Shown: positions 1-6,951 of the stretch, piece after piece
How the letters are laid out: each line of letters starts with the position of its first letter
How positions within the stretch are numbered: position 1 is the stretch's first letter
From: an uncultured Rubritalea sp.
Lineage (GTDB): Bacteria; Verrucomicrobiota; Verrucomicrobiia; Verrucomicrobiales; Akkermansiaceae
DNA length: 9,122 nt
NCBI GenBank assembly: GCA_937951395.1
Contig: CALFBV010000033.1
Location: 1-9,122 of the forward strand
Direction of reading: 5' to 3'
Notes under the pieces: model-generated
Database searches by the model: none
Seen by the model: only the letters and a program-made list of their open reading frames with translations
Told to the model about the DNA's origin: nothing
Made by a program: the position numbers and the translations under genes

Positions 1-1
1 C

Positions 2-1486
2 GGTATCATCGGTGAATACGATGGACTAGTAGTCCGCTCGCAAACAAAAGTAACACGCGAAGTTCTCGCTGCTGCTACTAAGCTTAAAGTCATAGGCAGG
101 GCTGGTGTGGGTGTGGATAACATCGACCGCGAAGCCGCTACTGATCACGGAGCCATCGTCATGAACACTCCAACGGGTAATACTATTTCTACTGCTGAGC
201 TCGCCTTCACCCTCATGCTCTCTACAGCGAGAAACATTGCCCACGGACACAATGGAGTCATTTCTGGTGACTTCCCTGCTGCTCGTAAAGCCTTCAAAGG
301 AATCGAACTAAACGAGAAACGCCTTGCTGTAATTGGCATGGGTCGTATTGGTTCAGAGTTCGCAAAGCGCGCACAGGCATTTAATATGACCGTAGTCGCA
401 TTCGATCCTTTCCTTACTCCCGCACGTGCTGAACAGCTCAAAGTAGAGCTCGCTGAAACTCCTGCTGCAGCTCTAGCTGGTGCCGATGTTGTCACACTTC
501 ACGTTCCACTAACAGATGACACAAAGCACATTCTCAATGAAGAACGTCTAGCTCTCATGAATAAGGGAGCCATCGTAGTCAACTGCGCACGCGGTGGACT
601 AATCGATGAAGTAGCACTCAAAGCTGCTATTGATTCAGGTCACATTGCAGGCTGCGGACTCGATGTCTATGAAGATGAGCCTCCATCAGCTGATCATCCG
701 CTTTTCACACTCGGTAAGCACACAGCATTTACCCCTCACCTCGGAGCATCTACGAATGAAGCTCAGGAGAATGTAGGTATTCAAGTGGCTGAGCAAGTGC
801 GTGATTTCCTCACCACAGGAGAGATCAGAAATGCCATCAACATGCCATCACTCGATGCAGCAGCTCTCGCGGAAGTAGGTCACTACTTAGATCTAGCTAG
901 CTCACTAGGTAAATTCCTAGCCAAGCTCGGACCCGCAAACCCAGACTCACTTCGTGTTTCTTACCATGGTAAGATCGGAGAAAAAGACACGGCACTCATT
1001 TCCCGCACCGCTCTCACTGGCTACCTGGAAGCAGCTAGAGCTGACGGTCAGGTAAACATCGTCAATGCTACAGCAGTGGCTAAAGAGATGGGACTCAACC
1101 TAACAGAATCAACGATCAATGCAGCTACAGAATTTGCTGAGCTCGTCGTCGTAGAACTTGTCAAAGGTGATGAAAGGTTCCGCTTAGCTGGAACAATCAT
1201 TGGAAAGTCTGCCCGTATTGTGGAGATCAATAAATTATTCGTCGACACCAACATCACCGGTAAATTCCTCATCGTTCGAAATGACGACTCTCCAGGAATC
1301 GTCGGTCACGTAGGAACTGTCCTCGGCAAGCACAGCCTCAATATAGCGAACCTGTCTCTAGCACGCAACAAGTCAGAAGGCAATGCCCTCACGGTCATCG
1401 AGCTAGACACCACGCCAAGCGCAGAAGTTGTTTCAGAGCTAGAGGCCTTCACCGGAGTCACCTCCGTCACAGCGATTGAGATTTAA
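2..1486 (+). CDS. serA: D-3-phosphoglycerate dehydrogenase, 5'-truncated by window edge
   Basis: The enzyme oxidises 3-phosphoglycerate to 3-phosphohydroxypyruvate with NAD+, the first step of the phosphorylated serine pathway, in the cytoplasm. The open frame reaches the left edge, and its first complete codons (GIIGEYDGLVVRSQ) are already typical SerA, so the GTG at 107 is not the start; about 30-35 N-terminal residues are missing. 494 residues are visible against roughly 525-530 for the long form. The Rossmann motif GMGRIG is at 335-352. The active-site arginine lies in CARGG (near 587-598), the glutamate in DVYEDEPP (codon 671-673) and the histidine in TPHLGAST (codon 737-739). Next come an ASB (allosteric substrate-binding) domain, roughly 850-1240, and a C-terminal ACT domain from about 1265 to the stop, the usual site of serine feedback inhibition. 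All key residues are intact, so a functional enzyme is expected. Confidence 0.97.
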   Translation, partial: GIIGEYDGLVVRSQTKVTREVLAAATKLKVIGRAGVGVDNIDREAATDHGAIVMNTPTGNTISTAELAFTLMLSTARNIAHGHNGVISGDFPAARKAFKGIELNEKRLAVIGMGRIGSEFAKRAQAFNMTVVAFDPFLTPARAEQLKVELAETPAAALAGADVVTLHVPLTDDTKHILNEERLALMNKGAIVVNCARGGLIDEVALKAAIDSGHIAGCGLDVYEDEPPSADHPLFTLGKHTAFTPHLGASTNEAQENVGIQVAEQVRDFLTTGEIRNAINMPSLDAAALAEVGHYLDLASSLGKFLAKLGPANPDSLRVSYHGKIGEKDTALISRTALTGYLEAARADGQVNIVNATAVAKEMGLNLTESTINAATEFAELVVVELVKGDERFRLAGTIIGKSARIVEINKLFVDTNITGKFLIVRNDDSPGIVGHVGTVLGKHSLNIANLSLARNKSEGNALTVIELDTTPSAEVVSELEAFTGVTSVTAIEI

Positions 1487-1504
1487 ATTTCTTAACTCAC
1501 ATTT

Positions 1505-1549
1505 AAAAGCGCAGGTGTTTTGGTATGTATGCAAGAGATCTGCGCTTTT
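1505..1549. terminator. Bidirectional hairpin terminator between serA and recR
   Basis: AAAAGCGCAG (1505-1514) and CTGCGCTTTT (1540-1549) form a perfect 10-bp stem. On the + strand it runs into a T-tract 19-64 nt after the serA stop. Read from the minus strand, the same stem ends in four Ts, so it can also serve recR, which arrives from the right. The 25-nt loop is long for an intrinsic terminator, which lowers confidence. The 101-nt gap holds nothing else recognisable. Confidence 0.6.
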
Positions 1550-1587
1550 TATTTCACTAAGCTTCTAAAGATCATCAGTAAAACCTT

Positions 1588-2193
1588 TTAACGCCTTCCC
1601 TGCAGAGCTCGCATGAGAGTAAGCTCATCGGCATGATCTAAACCACCTCCAGCAGGTAGACCTTGAGCGATCCGGGTTACCGTGCACTCATATTGCTCTA
1701 GAATTTCTACGAGATAGTTAGCTGTAGCTTCTCCTTCTACGTCTGAGCTAAGGGCTAGAATTACTTCTAGATCTCCCTCTTTATTAGTAGTAATCCTTCT
1801 CTGGAGTTCAGAGATATTTAAATCATCAGGGCTCGTGTTATCGAGTGGCGATAGCTTACCTCCAAGACAGTGGTAATACCCCTTGAACGCTCCAGAACGT
1901 TCTAGTGGCAATACATCTGTGGGGTGCTCTACCACACAGAGACTAGCTGCATCTCGGCTAGTATCCTCACACAGATCACAGTGGCCCTGGGTAGAGAAAA
2001 AGCCACATTTCTTACAGAGCGATACCATTTCCCGTGAGACATCGAGTGATTTAGAGAGCTCTTCTGAATTAGACTTCTGATGCTGAATCATCCACACCGC
2101 TATTCTCTCAGCACTGCGTGGCCCCACACCAGGTAGACGCTTAAGCTCAGAGATCAGTCCTACTACGGCTTCTGGATAATCTAGTCTGGACAT
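1588..2193 (-). CDS. recR: Recombination mediator protein RecR
   Basis: RecR works with RecO (and RecF) to load RecA onto SSB-coated single-stranded DNA at gaps and stalled forks. The 201-residue length is standard. Visible domains in order: a helix-hairpin-helix with LPGVGPRSAERIA (residues 20-32); a C4 zinc finger with Cys60, Cys63, Cys72 and Cys75; a Toprim domain starting near residue 84 with LCVVEHPTDV and continuing through GYYHCLGG; and the hallmark C-terminal segment GLPAGGGLDHADELTL. It is the last gene of a minus-strand unit, and its ATG lies inside the end of the preceding membrane-protein gene (13 nt shared), so translational coupling is likely. The sequence before the ATG (AAAGATACATC) holds no good Shine-Dalgarno. 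In many bacteria recR follows dnaX and ybaB; here it follows unrelated genes instead. Confidence 0.97.
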   Translation of the reverse strand: MSRLDYPEAVVGLISELKRLPGVGPRSAERIAVWMIQHQKSNSEELSKSLDVSREMVSLCKKCGFFSTQGHCDLCEDTSRDAASLCVVEHPTDVLPLERSGAFKGYYHCLGGKLSPLDNTSPDDLNISELQRRITTNKEGDLEVILALSSDVEGEATANYLVEILEQYECTVTRIAQGLPAGGGLDHADELTLMRALQGRR

Positions 2194-2786
2194 GATGTAT
2201 CTTTAGGTTGGTATTTTTCTTCTGCTACGTTCTCCTTTTCATGCTCCACAAGATCTAACTTCCGTTCTGAGGTAGCTAGTGGCTCTATATGCATCTGCTC
2301 TACCTTCTGAGAGGGAAGAAGTAACTCACATGGCATAGTATGCTGGCAGCTATAAATAAAAGCGCATATCCACGACCAGATGAGCCCTACAAAAACGATT
2401 ACTGGAGACCAAAATACATCCCATAGCATTAAAACAGGAGAACTGAAAATAACTACCACTGATGCTAGCAAAATGATCATCAGACGTCGCCATTTTTTAT
2501 CCGTGTCCAGCACCGCGAATGAGACCCCGAAGGTCAGCAGTAGAACAAACAGCCAGTCCCAGCCAAAATGCAAGCTACTAGCCTCTGTCATATAGAATGG
2601 CTCAGCCATGTAGAACTCCTTGAGACTCAAGGCGAGTCCATTATATCTTCCTGCTAGTGATAGAATAATAGTCAGGATAGCCCCCACAGATCCACAGATG
2701 AGCCCAGGCATAGCCACTTCACCTAGAGGTTTGTTTGCTGTGTGAGGTTCTTGGATTGCAGCTGTATGTTGACTGGTAGGCTCCAC
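2181..2786 (-). CDS. Four-helix integral membrane protein, unknown function
   Basis: I do not recognise a family. The protein has four hydrophobic stretches long enough to span the membrane: about residues 27-46, 74-93, 102-122 and 125-145. A short polar N-terminus precedes them, and a charged cytoplasmic-looking tail of about 55 residues rich in Glu and Lys follows. It starts 4 nt after the ClpX-like gene stops and overlaps the start of recR by 13 nt, so the three genes are almost certainly co-transcribed. The start is uncertain. The longest frame opens with GTG at 2786, directly after an in-frame stop and with no ribosome-binding site. An ATG at 2711 (residue 26) has AGGTGA seven bases upstream and would give a 176-residue protein beginning just before helix 1. 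One possibility is a membrane partner of the neighbouring unfoldase, but this is speculative. Confidence 0.75.
   Translation of the reverse strand: MEPTSQHTAAIQEPHTANKPLGEVAMPGLICGSVGAILTIILSLAGRYNGLALSLKEFYMAEPFYMTEASSLHFGWDWLFVLLLTFGVSFAVLDTDKKWRRLMIILLASVVVIFSSPVLMLWDVFWSPVIVFVGLIWSWICAFIYSCQHTMPCELLLPSQKVEQMHIEPLATSERKLDLVEHEKENVAEEKYQPKDTSCPD
2719..2724 (-). promoter_or_regulatory. Possible ribosome-binding site for an internal ATG (2711)
   Basis: AGGTGA on the minus strand sits seven bases before the ATG at 2711-2709 inside the membrane-protein gene. It is the best Shine-Dalgarno match before any candidate start in the window, and argues that translation may begin at residue 26 rather than at the GTG at 2786. 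It could also be chance, since it lies in coding sequence. Confidence 0.4.
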
Positions 2787-2790
2787 TTAT

Positions 2791-4455
2791 TTAGTCATTG
2801 GTTGAAGATATTGAAGGAGATTTCGCCGTTATTTCGCCGCTGTCTTCGTCCTTCTTGATTGCATCATAAGAGTGAACTACCATTTCACTCAAGAACTTGT
2901 CTGCATCTTCTATCGCTTCTTTACAAATTTTGAAGCTTTCGCGTCCATTATTTCCCTGTATAAGCTTAAGCCCGAATTGGTAATCCTTAAACTTAGTTCG
3001 GCAGATTTGTAGCGCACTACGCCCCTGAATTGAGGATAAATCAGCCAAAGCAAGTATGGCATCCTGGGTGAAATCCATTTTCACCCCATGATTAGAGCTA
3101 AATTCTCTGGCATAGATAGTCACTTCATCACGCACTTTCTCGATGTTTACCTTGAGTCCATCCTTCCGGTATTGAGCAAGGACTTCTTTTTTATTGTCGA
3201 TTAGATTTGAATCGATTTTCAACTCAGAAATTGATGTCCCAGGGAGTTCAAATTTAAACTCACGTAACATGTCCGCCAATACAGTCATCAGTGCACGAGC
3301 TCCCGTGTTTTCCTTTTCCGCTAACTCAGCTACTTTTTCTATCGCGCTGTCTGTGAAGCGAGCATGGATTCCATATGCTTCAAACTCACGCTCATATTGG
3401 CGTAGTATGCTTCCCTCTGAGAACTTCATAATGTTCACAAAATCCTTCTTCTCCAGTTTCTCACAGACCACGCGCACAGGTAATCTGCCGATGAACTCTG
3501 CTTCAAATCCAAAATCAATAAAGTCCTGAGTCTCAACATTTTTAAACAGATCGCTATCCAGTAACTCACTACGTTCATCCACTTGGAACCCTATACGAGA
3601 GCTCTGCACACGCTGTGAAATTATTTTCTCTAATCCAGAAAACGCCCCACTCACAATAAACAAAATATGTCGCGTATTAATCGTTTCTTTCTGAGGCTTA
3701 GATCCTCGCTCCATCGCCATCACAGACATCATTTGCCCCTTCATATCCATAGGGTTACTCAGCTGGACTTCTGTTTCCTCCATTAGCTTCAGTAAAGTAG
3801 TCTGCACTCCTCTGCCACTCACATCTTTACCAAATGATCCGCCACCTTTGCTTGCTAGCTTGTCCACTTCATCGATGTAAATAATACCATATTCAGCGAG
3901 TTCCACATTACCATCCGCCTTACGCACTAACTCGCGCACAAGGTCATCTACGTCCCCTCCTACATAGCCAGTCTCAGAAAACTTCGTCGCATCCGCCTTC
4001 ACAAATGGAACCCCTATCATTTCCGCGATGTGCTTCACAAGATACGTCTTGCCCACACCCGTAGGTCCCACAACGATGACATTTTGCTTCTGGTATTCCA
4101 TAGAGTCTACCTCACCAGAATCCTCCAATGCACGCACACTTTTAGCGTGATTATAGTGATCACAGACTGCAATAGATAGCGCCTTTTTCGCCTCATCCTG
4201 ACGGATCACGAACCGATCCAAATGTGCCTTCACCTCTCGTGGAATGAGGTTAAAATCATCCAGAGATTCTAGCGTATCAATTTCTATAGACTCAGGCTCA
4301 CTCTCCTCAGGTGCTCCATCATTCATCTCCTGCATGAAAGGACTAAATGACATCCCCATCCCACCTATCTTACTAAATAGATCCTTCAGAGTCTCCTGCA
4401 TTTCCTCAGGTGTTGGTGGGACCTCCTCTCTCTTGTCATTATCTTTATCGCTCAT
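2791..4455 (-). CDS. ClpX-like AAA+ unfoldase without zinc domain, with C-terminal extension
   Basis: An ATP-driven protein unfoldase of the ClpX/HslU branch. Visible motifs: Walker A GPTGVGKT (residues 130-137), pore-1 loop GYVGGDVDD (163-171; GYVGEDVE in ClpX), Walker B IIYIDEVDKL (191-200), a GRGVQTTLLKLMEE helix after the second loop region, sensor-1 region around HILFIVSGAF (263-272), arginine finger Arg324 in EFIGRLPV, and sensor-2 Arg387 in TGARAL. The tripeptide IGF (288-290) sits where ClpX carries its ClpP-docking loop. Unlike ClpX (about 424 residues), it has no N-terminal Cys4 zinc domain; an acidic, Met-rich leader fills residues 1-65. A tail of about 130 residues follows the normal end and appears to repeat the small domain. 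It is therefore a paralogue, not housekeeping ClpX. No Shine-Dalgarno precedes the ATG; a TATA-like box lies 4 nt upstream. Confidence 0.9.
   Translation of the reverse strand: MSDKDNDKREEVPPTPEEMQETLKDLFSKIGGMGMSFSPFMQEMNDGAPEESEPESIEIDTLESLDDFNLIPREVKAHLDRFVIRQDEAKKALSIAVCDHYNHAKSVRALEDSGEVDSMEYQKQNVIVVGPTGVGKTYLVKHIAEMIGVPFVKADATKFSETGYVGGDVDDLVRELVRKADGNVELAEYGIIYIDEVDKLASKGGGSFGKDVSGRGVQTTLLKLMEETEVQLSNPMDMKGQMMSVMAMERGSKPQKETINTRHILFIVSGAFSGLEKIISQRVQSSRIGFQVDERSELLDSDLFKNVETQDFIDFGFEAEFIGRLPVRVVCEKLEKKDFVNIMKFSEGSILRQYEREFEAYGIHARFTDSAIEKVAELAEKENTGARALMTVLADMLREFKFELPGTSISELKIDSNLIDNKKEVLAQYRKDGLKVNIEKVRDEVTIYAREFSSNHGVKMDFTQDAILALADLSSIQGRSALQICRTKFKDYQFGLKLIQGNNGRESFKICKEAIEDADKFLSEMVVHSYDAIKKDEDSGEITAKSPSISSTND
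2953..3396 (-). repeat. Internal duplication of the AAA+ small (lid) domain
   Basis: Two segments of the ClpX-like protein align by eye: residues 354-406 (3238-3396) and 448-501 (2953-3114). Shared positions include Y-x-REF (354-358 and 448-452), G then a hydrophobic residue (362-363 and 457-458), FT-x-x-AI (367-372 and 462-467), A-acidic-L (376-378 and 471-473) and G-x-x-AL (385-389 and 478-482). In the first copy the sensor-2 arginine is Arg387; in the second the arginine is one place earlier (Arg479) and may not contact nucleotide. The second copy has no large ATPase domain before it, only about 40 linker residues. Confidence 0.6.
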
Positions 4456-4459
4456 AATT

Positions 4460-4489
4460 TATATAGAAAAACTTTGCCCCATATTTGAA
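4460..4489 (-). promoter_or_regulatory. Candidate promoter of the ClpX-like gene, giving a near-leaderless mRNA
   Basis: On the minus strand TTCAAA (4484-4489, 4 of 6 matches to TTGACA) lies 18 bases before TATATA (4460-4465), which ends only 4 bases before the ATG at 4455. Transcription from such a box would start at or next to the A of the ATG. The gap to the upstream nucleotidyltransferase gene is 69 nt with no clear terminator, so read-through is also possible. Confidence 0.35.
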
Positions 4490-4524
4490 ATTGCGCCACT
4501 AGATTTTTTCTGTAAATAATCTCA

Positions 4525-6366
4525 CTACCTCAAGAACTCTCGCATTTCACAGAGAACCTCATTGGCTCTATAAAAATCTACTGTTTCTGGCAGTGAACAG
4601 TTGGCATAGGCTTCGCTCACGCGCGCCATCTTTTCTTCTGCCATCTTAAGCAATTCATCATAAGAAAATTCTCCAGCGCGCACCTGCATAAGAAAACTCA
4701 CATTGGGACTCCGCAGCTGGATGATCCCATCCGTTGCTATCATCTCTGCTATTTCTAGTAGCCTTAGCGTATGCATCATATTCTTAGAATCATAACCTTT
4801 ACCATGTTCGCTATTCACTATAAAACGGTCTTCATTACGAGCTTCCACCCATTTCCAGTATTCCTTATGTAGCTTGCAGTGACGCTTGAATGCATCCACA
4901 TTACACACCATCCATCCTATTGGTTCTGCTTCTTTTGGCACTGAGCTACAGCGCACATCTTGCTCTTTGGAAGTGGAAAACATACCTCTATACTGGATTG
5001 ATGAATCATGGAAAATGGCGTAAGTGTTAGGAGCATGATTCACTGCCACTAGCCCGCAGTCATTAGGAGAGATTCCACGCGTCTTTAGCCATTCTTTTAG
5101 ATTCTCACCGCCTTGACCACTGAGAACTTGGCAGAAATCGATTAAATCCCTCCGTTTCTCAGGCTCAGGATTCACTATCTTTTTGTTTAATCCCCTCGCC
5201 TTTCTGACCTGCCCCAGAGCATAGCCACCGAAGCTCATTTCACATTGTTTAGTGAGAAATAACTGAGGGGCTAGCAGATCCATCACAGGATGCCGATACC
5301 GGATACAATCTTTTGGCATGCAGAGCATCTCCAGAGCATTGGGATTACTCTTCATTAGAAGTTGCATGTATTTGCCTAGTTCATAGTAGACTTCATCGCC
5401 CTTCTCATCTTGCACTTGCTCGATGGATTCCGCCGCTGTTAGAAATGAATCTGGAGCTGCGAATATACCGCGCAGATCAATATCCGATTTTGGAGTATTT
5501 GTCCCATAAGCTTGACTTCCTGCTACAGCTTCGAATAGTAACAAATCCTTCTCGCGAACTCGTGATAGTGTGAATTCAGATTTTTTAATGTAGTTTCTCC
5601 CTCTAGATTTAACGGTATTTTGGAACAACCGATCCAGTCCAGGACATTCCGCTGGCGGACGCTGCATTCCTTTCACAGGACTAATTTCCACTTCCGTTTC
5701 CAAAAATTCATCCAGTTCTAGAATTCTAGGCATCGTTTCTTTTTCACCAGAGTCAGACTTATACTCTAGCAAGGTGTCGATGGTGCTATGTAAATGACTT
5801 GGAAGATAACCTAAGAGTTTAGAAAACTCCACTGGGCTAGGCGCTTTTTTATCCGCTACCCAGAGCGCAGATAGAGTGGATCTGAGGCAGTAGAGGTAAG
5901 CTTTTGCCCGCACGGATTCATTCTCACGACTTAGTGATCCCATCCACATCTGACGTGCAAGACCGCGGTAGTGATCGTAGAGAGCTTTGTCAGAAAACAC
6001 TTCTGTATAGGCAGATCTCCATTGCTCTAGAAATCCTGGCTCTTCTCTATACACGATTGGGGAATGAAGCCATTCTGAGAGAGCTCCGTTAGATTTTCTA
6101 AGTAAACTCAGAGCCTTCCTAACCTCCCAACCACCTGGATCCAGATCATCTTTGATTGGGATTTCGATGGTCTCTGTTACCGAGGAAATCTTTAAATATT
6201 CACTCTCAGGATAAGCGTAGATGAACCGAATGTCGAAATCACTATCAGGCGATGCAAAGCCCCATGCTCTACTGCCTGACTCGCAAGCGTAAAGAATCCT
6301 TACCCCTAGCCGCTGCTCAGTTTCGCTTAACAAATTCTGTATTTCACTTTCCATATTCATCTTCAT
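4525..6366 (-). CDS. Tandem RlaP/YcgL-type polymerase-beta nucleotidyltransferase
   Basis: Two DNA-polymerase-beta-superfamily nucleotidyltransferase modules sit in one 613-residue chain. Module 1 (about residues 1-228) resembles YcgL/RlaP proteins (COG3541, PF10127): nucleotide-binding GSRAWGF (31-37), metal-binding Asp43 and Asp45 in SPDSDFDIRF, GGWEVRKAL (78-86) and KSNGALSEWLHSPIVY (91-106). Module 2 (about 265-613) has GSQAYGT (283-289), Asp295 and Asp297 in SDIDLRGI, YELGKYMQL (328-336), KSNPNALEML (339-348) and KGYDSKNMMHTLRLLE (523-538). Both catalytic Asp-x-Asp pairs are intact. Single-module relatives are predicted to add nucleotides to RNA ends, and some are linked to RNA ligase repair operons; the substrate here is unknown and no ligase is nearby. 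The start could be Met1, Met3 or Met5, as none has a good Shine-Dalgarno. It reads toward the ClpX-like gene and is divergent from ppnP. Confidence 0.88.
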   Translation of the reverse strand: MKMNMESEIQNLLSETEQRLGVRILYACESGSRAWGFASPDSDFDIRFIYAYPESEYLKISSVTETIEIPIKDDLDPGGWEVRKALSLLRKSNGALSEWLHSPIVYREEPGFLEQWRSAYTEVFSDKALYDHYRGLARQMWMGSLSRENESVRAKAYLYCLRSTLSALWVADKKAPSPVEFSKLLGYLPSHLHSTIDTLLEYKSDSGEKETMPRILELDEFLETEVEISPVKGMQRPPAECPGLDRLFQNTVKSRGRNYIKKSEFTLSRVREKDLLLFEAVAGSQAYGTNTPKSDIDLRGIFAAPDSFLTAAESIEQVQDEKGDEVYYELGKYMQLLMKSNPNALEMLCMPKDCIRYRHPVMDLLAPQLFLTKQCEMSFGGYALGQVRKARGLNKKIVNPEPEKRRDLIDFCQVLSGQGGENLKEWLKTRGISPNDCGLVAVNHAPNTYAIFHDSSIQYRGMFSTSKEQDVRCSSVPKEAEPIGWMVCNVDAFKRHCKLHKEYWKWVEARNEDRFIVNSEHGKGYDSKNMMHTLRLLEIAEMIATDGIIQLRSPNVSFLMQVRAGEFSYDELLKMAEEKMARVSEAYANCSLPETVDFYRANEVLCEMREFLR

Positions 6367-6472
6367 GTAAACTTGAAAGAACCTAAGATGTTTTGCGATG
6401 AAAAAATGTGTTTTAATAAGCTGACTAACTATTTATTCGCCCATCCAGCTATTTACAAATTACCCTCCTTCT
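6367..6472. other. Divergent intergenic region upstream of the nucleotidyltransferase and ppnP
   Basis: This 106-nt AT-rich gap must hold promoters for both flanking genes. On the minus strand TTGTAA and TAAATA are separated by 17 bases, a weak sigma-70-like pair. On the + strand no convincing pair stands out. The bases before the ppnP ATG (CCTCCTTCT) are the complement of a Shine-Dalgarno, not one, so ppnP has no normal ribosome-binding site. No operator palindrome or riboswitch was seen. Confidence 0.4.
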
Positions 6473-6787
6473 ATGAAATTCAACAATGTAACAGCAGCAG
6501 CAAAAGCTAATATTTACTTCGAAGGCAAAGTCGTCTCACACAAGATCACCTTACCAGATAAAACTACCAAGACTCTTGGTCTCATCTTCGCTGGTAACTA
6601 TTACTTCGGAACCGAACAGGCAGAGCGCATGGACGTCACGGATGGCAGCTGCTCCGTGATCATAGATGGATCTAAAGATTCCAACTCCTACAGAGCAGGT
6701 CAACATTTCGATATTCCAGCAAACTCTGGCTTCAGCATCAAAGTAGAAACAGGCATCTGCCAGTATGTGTGCTCATATATAGACTAG
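6473..6787 (+). CDS. ppnP: Pyrimidine/purine nucleoside phosphorylase PpnP (DUF1255)
   Basis: PpnP (formerly YaiE, DUF1255) is a small cytoplasmic cupin that cleaves several purine and pyrimidine nucleosides with phosphate into base and pentose-1-phosphate, a salvage activity. At 104 residues it is slightly longer than the E. coli protein (about 94). Family features: an early aromatic-plus-GKV segment (YFEGKVVSH, residues 15-23), the GLIFAGNYYFGTEQAERMDVTDG block with the characteristic Y-x-F-x-T-x-x-x-E-x-M pattern, a cupin turn YRAGQHFDIPANSGFSIKV, and a C-terminal CQYVCSY close to the usual YLCRY. The ATG agrees with the family N-terminus although no Shine-Dalgarno precedes it. It stands alone between divergent and downstream genes; only weak inverted repeats, and no convincing terminator, lie in the 164 nt after it. 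Confidence 0.93.
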   Translation: MKFNNVTAAAKANIYFEGKVVSHKITLPDKTTKTLGLIFAGNYYFGTEQAERMDVTDGSCSVIIDGSKDSNSYRAGQHFDIPANSGFSIKVETGICQYVCSYID

Positions 6788-6917
6788 AGATTATCAAGAG
6801 CTATGTTTTCTGTCTCCGTTCTCAATTTTTAATCTGCCATTGCTCCTCATAAGATGGAACAGACCAATTAAAGAAATGTCGATTAATCAAACATCTGTCA
6901 GAAGACATTAAAAAGAG

Positions 6918-6946
6918 TTCGCCATCCTTAATATCTCCCATATAAT
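6918..6946 (+). promoter_or_regulatory. Candidate promoter with consensus -10 five bases before the start codon
   Basis: TATAAT (6941-6946) is a perfect -10 hexamer, 17 bases after TTCGCC (6918-6923, a weak -35). Only five bases separate it from the ATG at 6952, so the transcript would begin at about the start codon and be leaderless. No Shine-Dalgarno is present. The rest of the gap from 6788 holds only a 6-bp inverted repeat (AGATTA/TAATCT) and a short TGTC-AGAA-GACA hairpin of no clear meaning. Confidence 0.45.
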
Positions 6947-6951
6947 ATCAC

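Noticed and set aside
145..495. Minus-strand open frame of 116 codons inside serA
   Set aside because: It lies antisense to conserved SerA coding sequence, and its translation is low-complexity and resembles no protein; the same applies to the other short frames opposite recR, the ClpX-like gene and the nucleotidyltransferase gene.
107..1486. GTG at 107 as the start of serA
   Set aside because: The frame stays open to the left edge, and the 35 codons before 107 encode clear SerA sequence, so the gene is truncated by the window rather than starting there.
2791..4455. Naming the AAA+ gene clpX
   Set aside because: The zinc domain is absent and the protein carries a long C-terminal extension, so it is more likely a paralogue than the housekeeping ClpX.
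4525..6366. Complete RlaP-type RNA repair operon
   Set aside because: No RNA ligase, polynucleotide kinase or methyltransferase gene is present in the window next to the nucleotidyltransferase.
6462..6472. CCTCCTTCT before the ppnP ATG as a ribosome-binding site
   Set aside because: It is the complement of a Shine-Dalgarno on the coding strand and cannot pair with the anti-SD; on the minus strand no start codon follows it usefully.
6787..6836. AGATTA/TAATCT inverted repeat after ppnP as a terminator
   Set aside because: A six-base AT-rich stem with a loop of over 30 bases and no proper T-tract after it is too weak to call.
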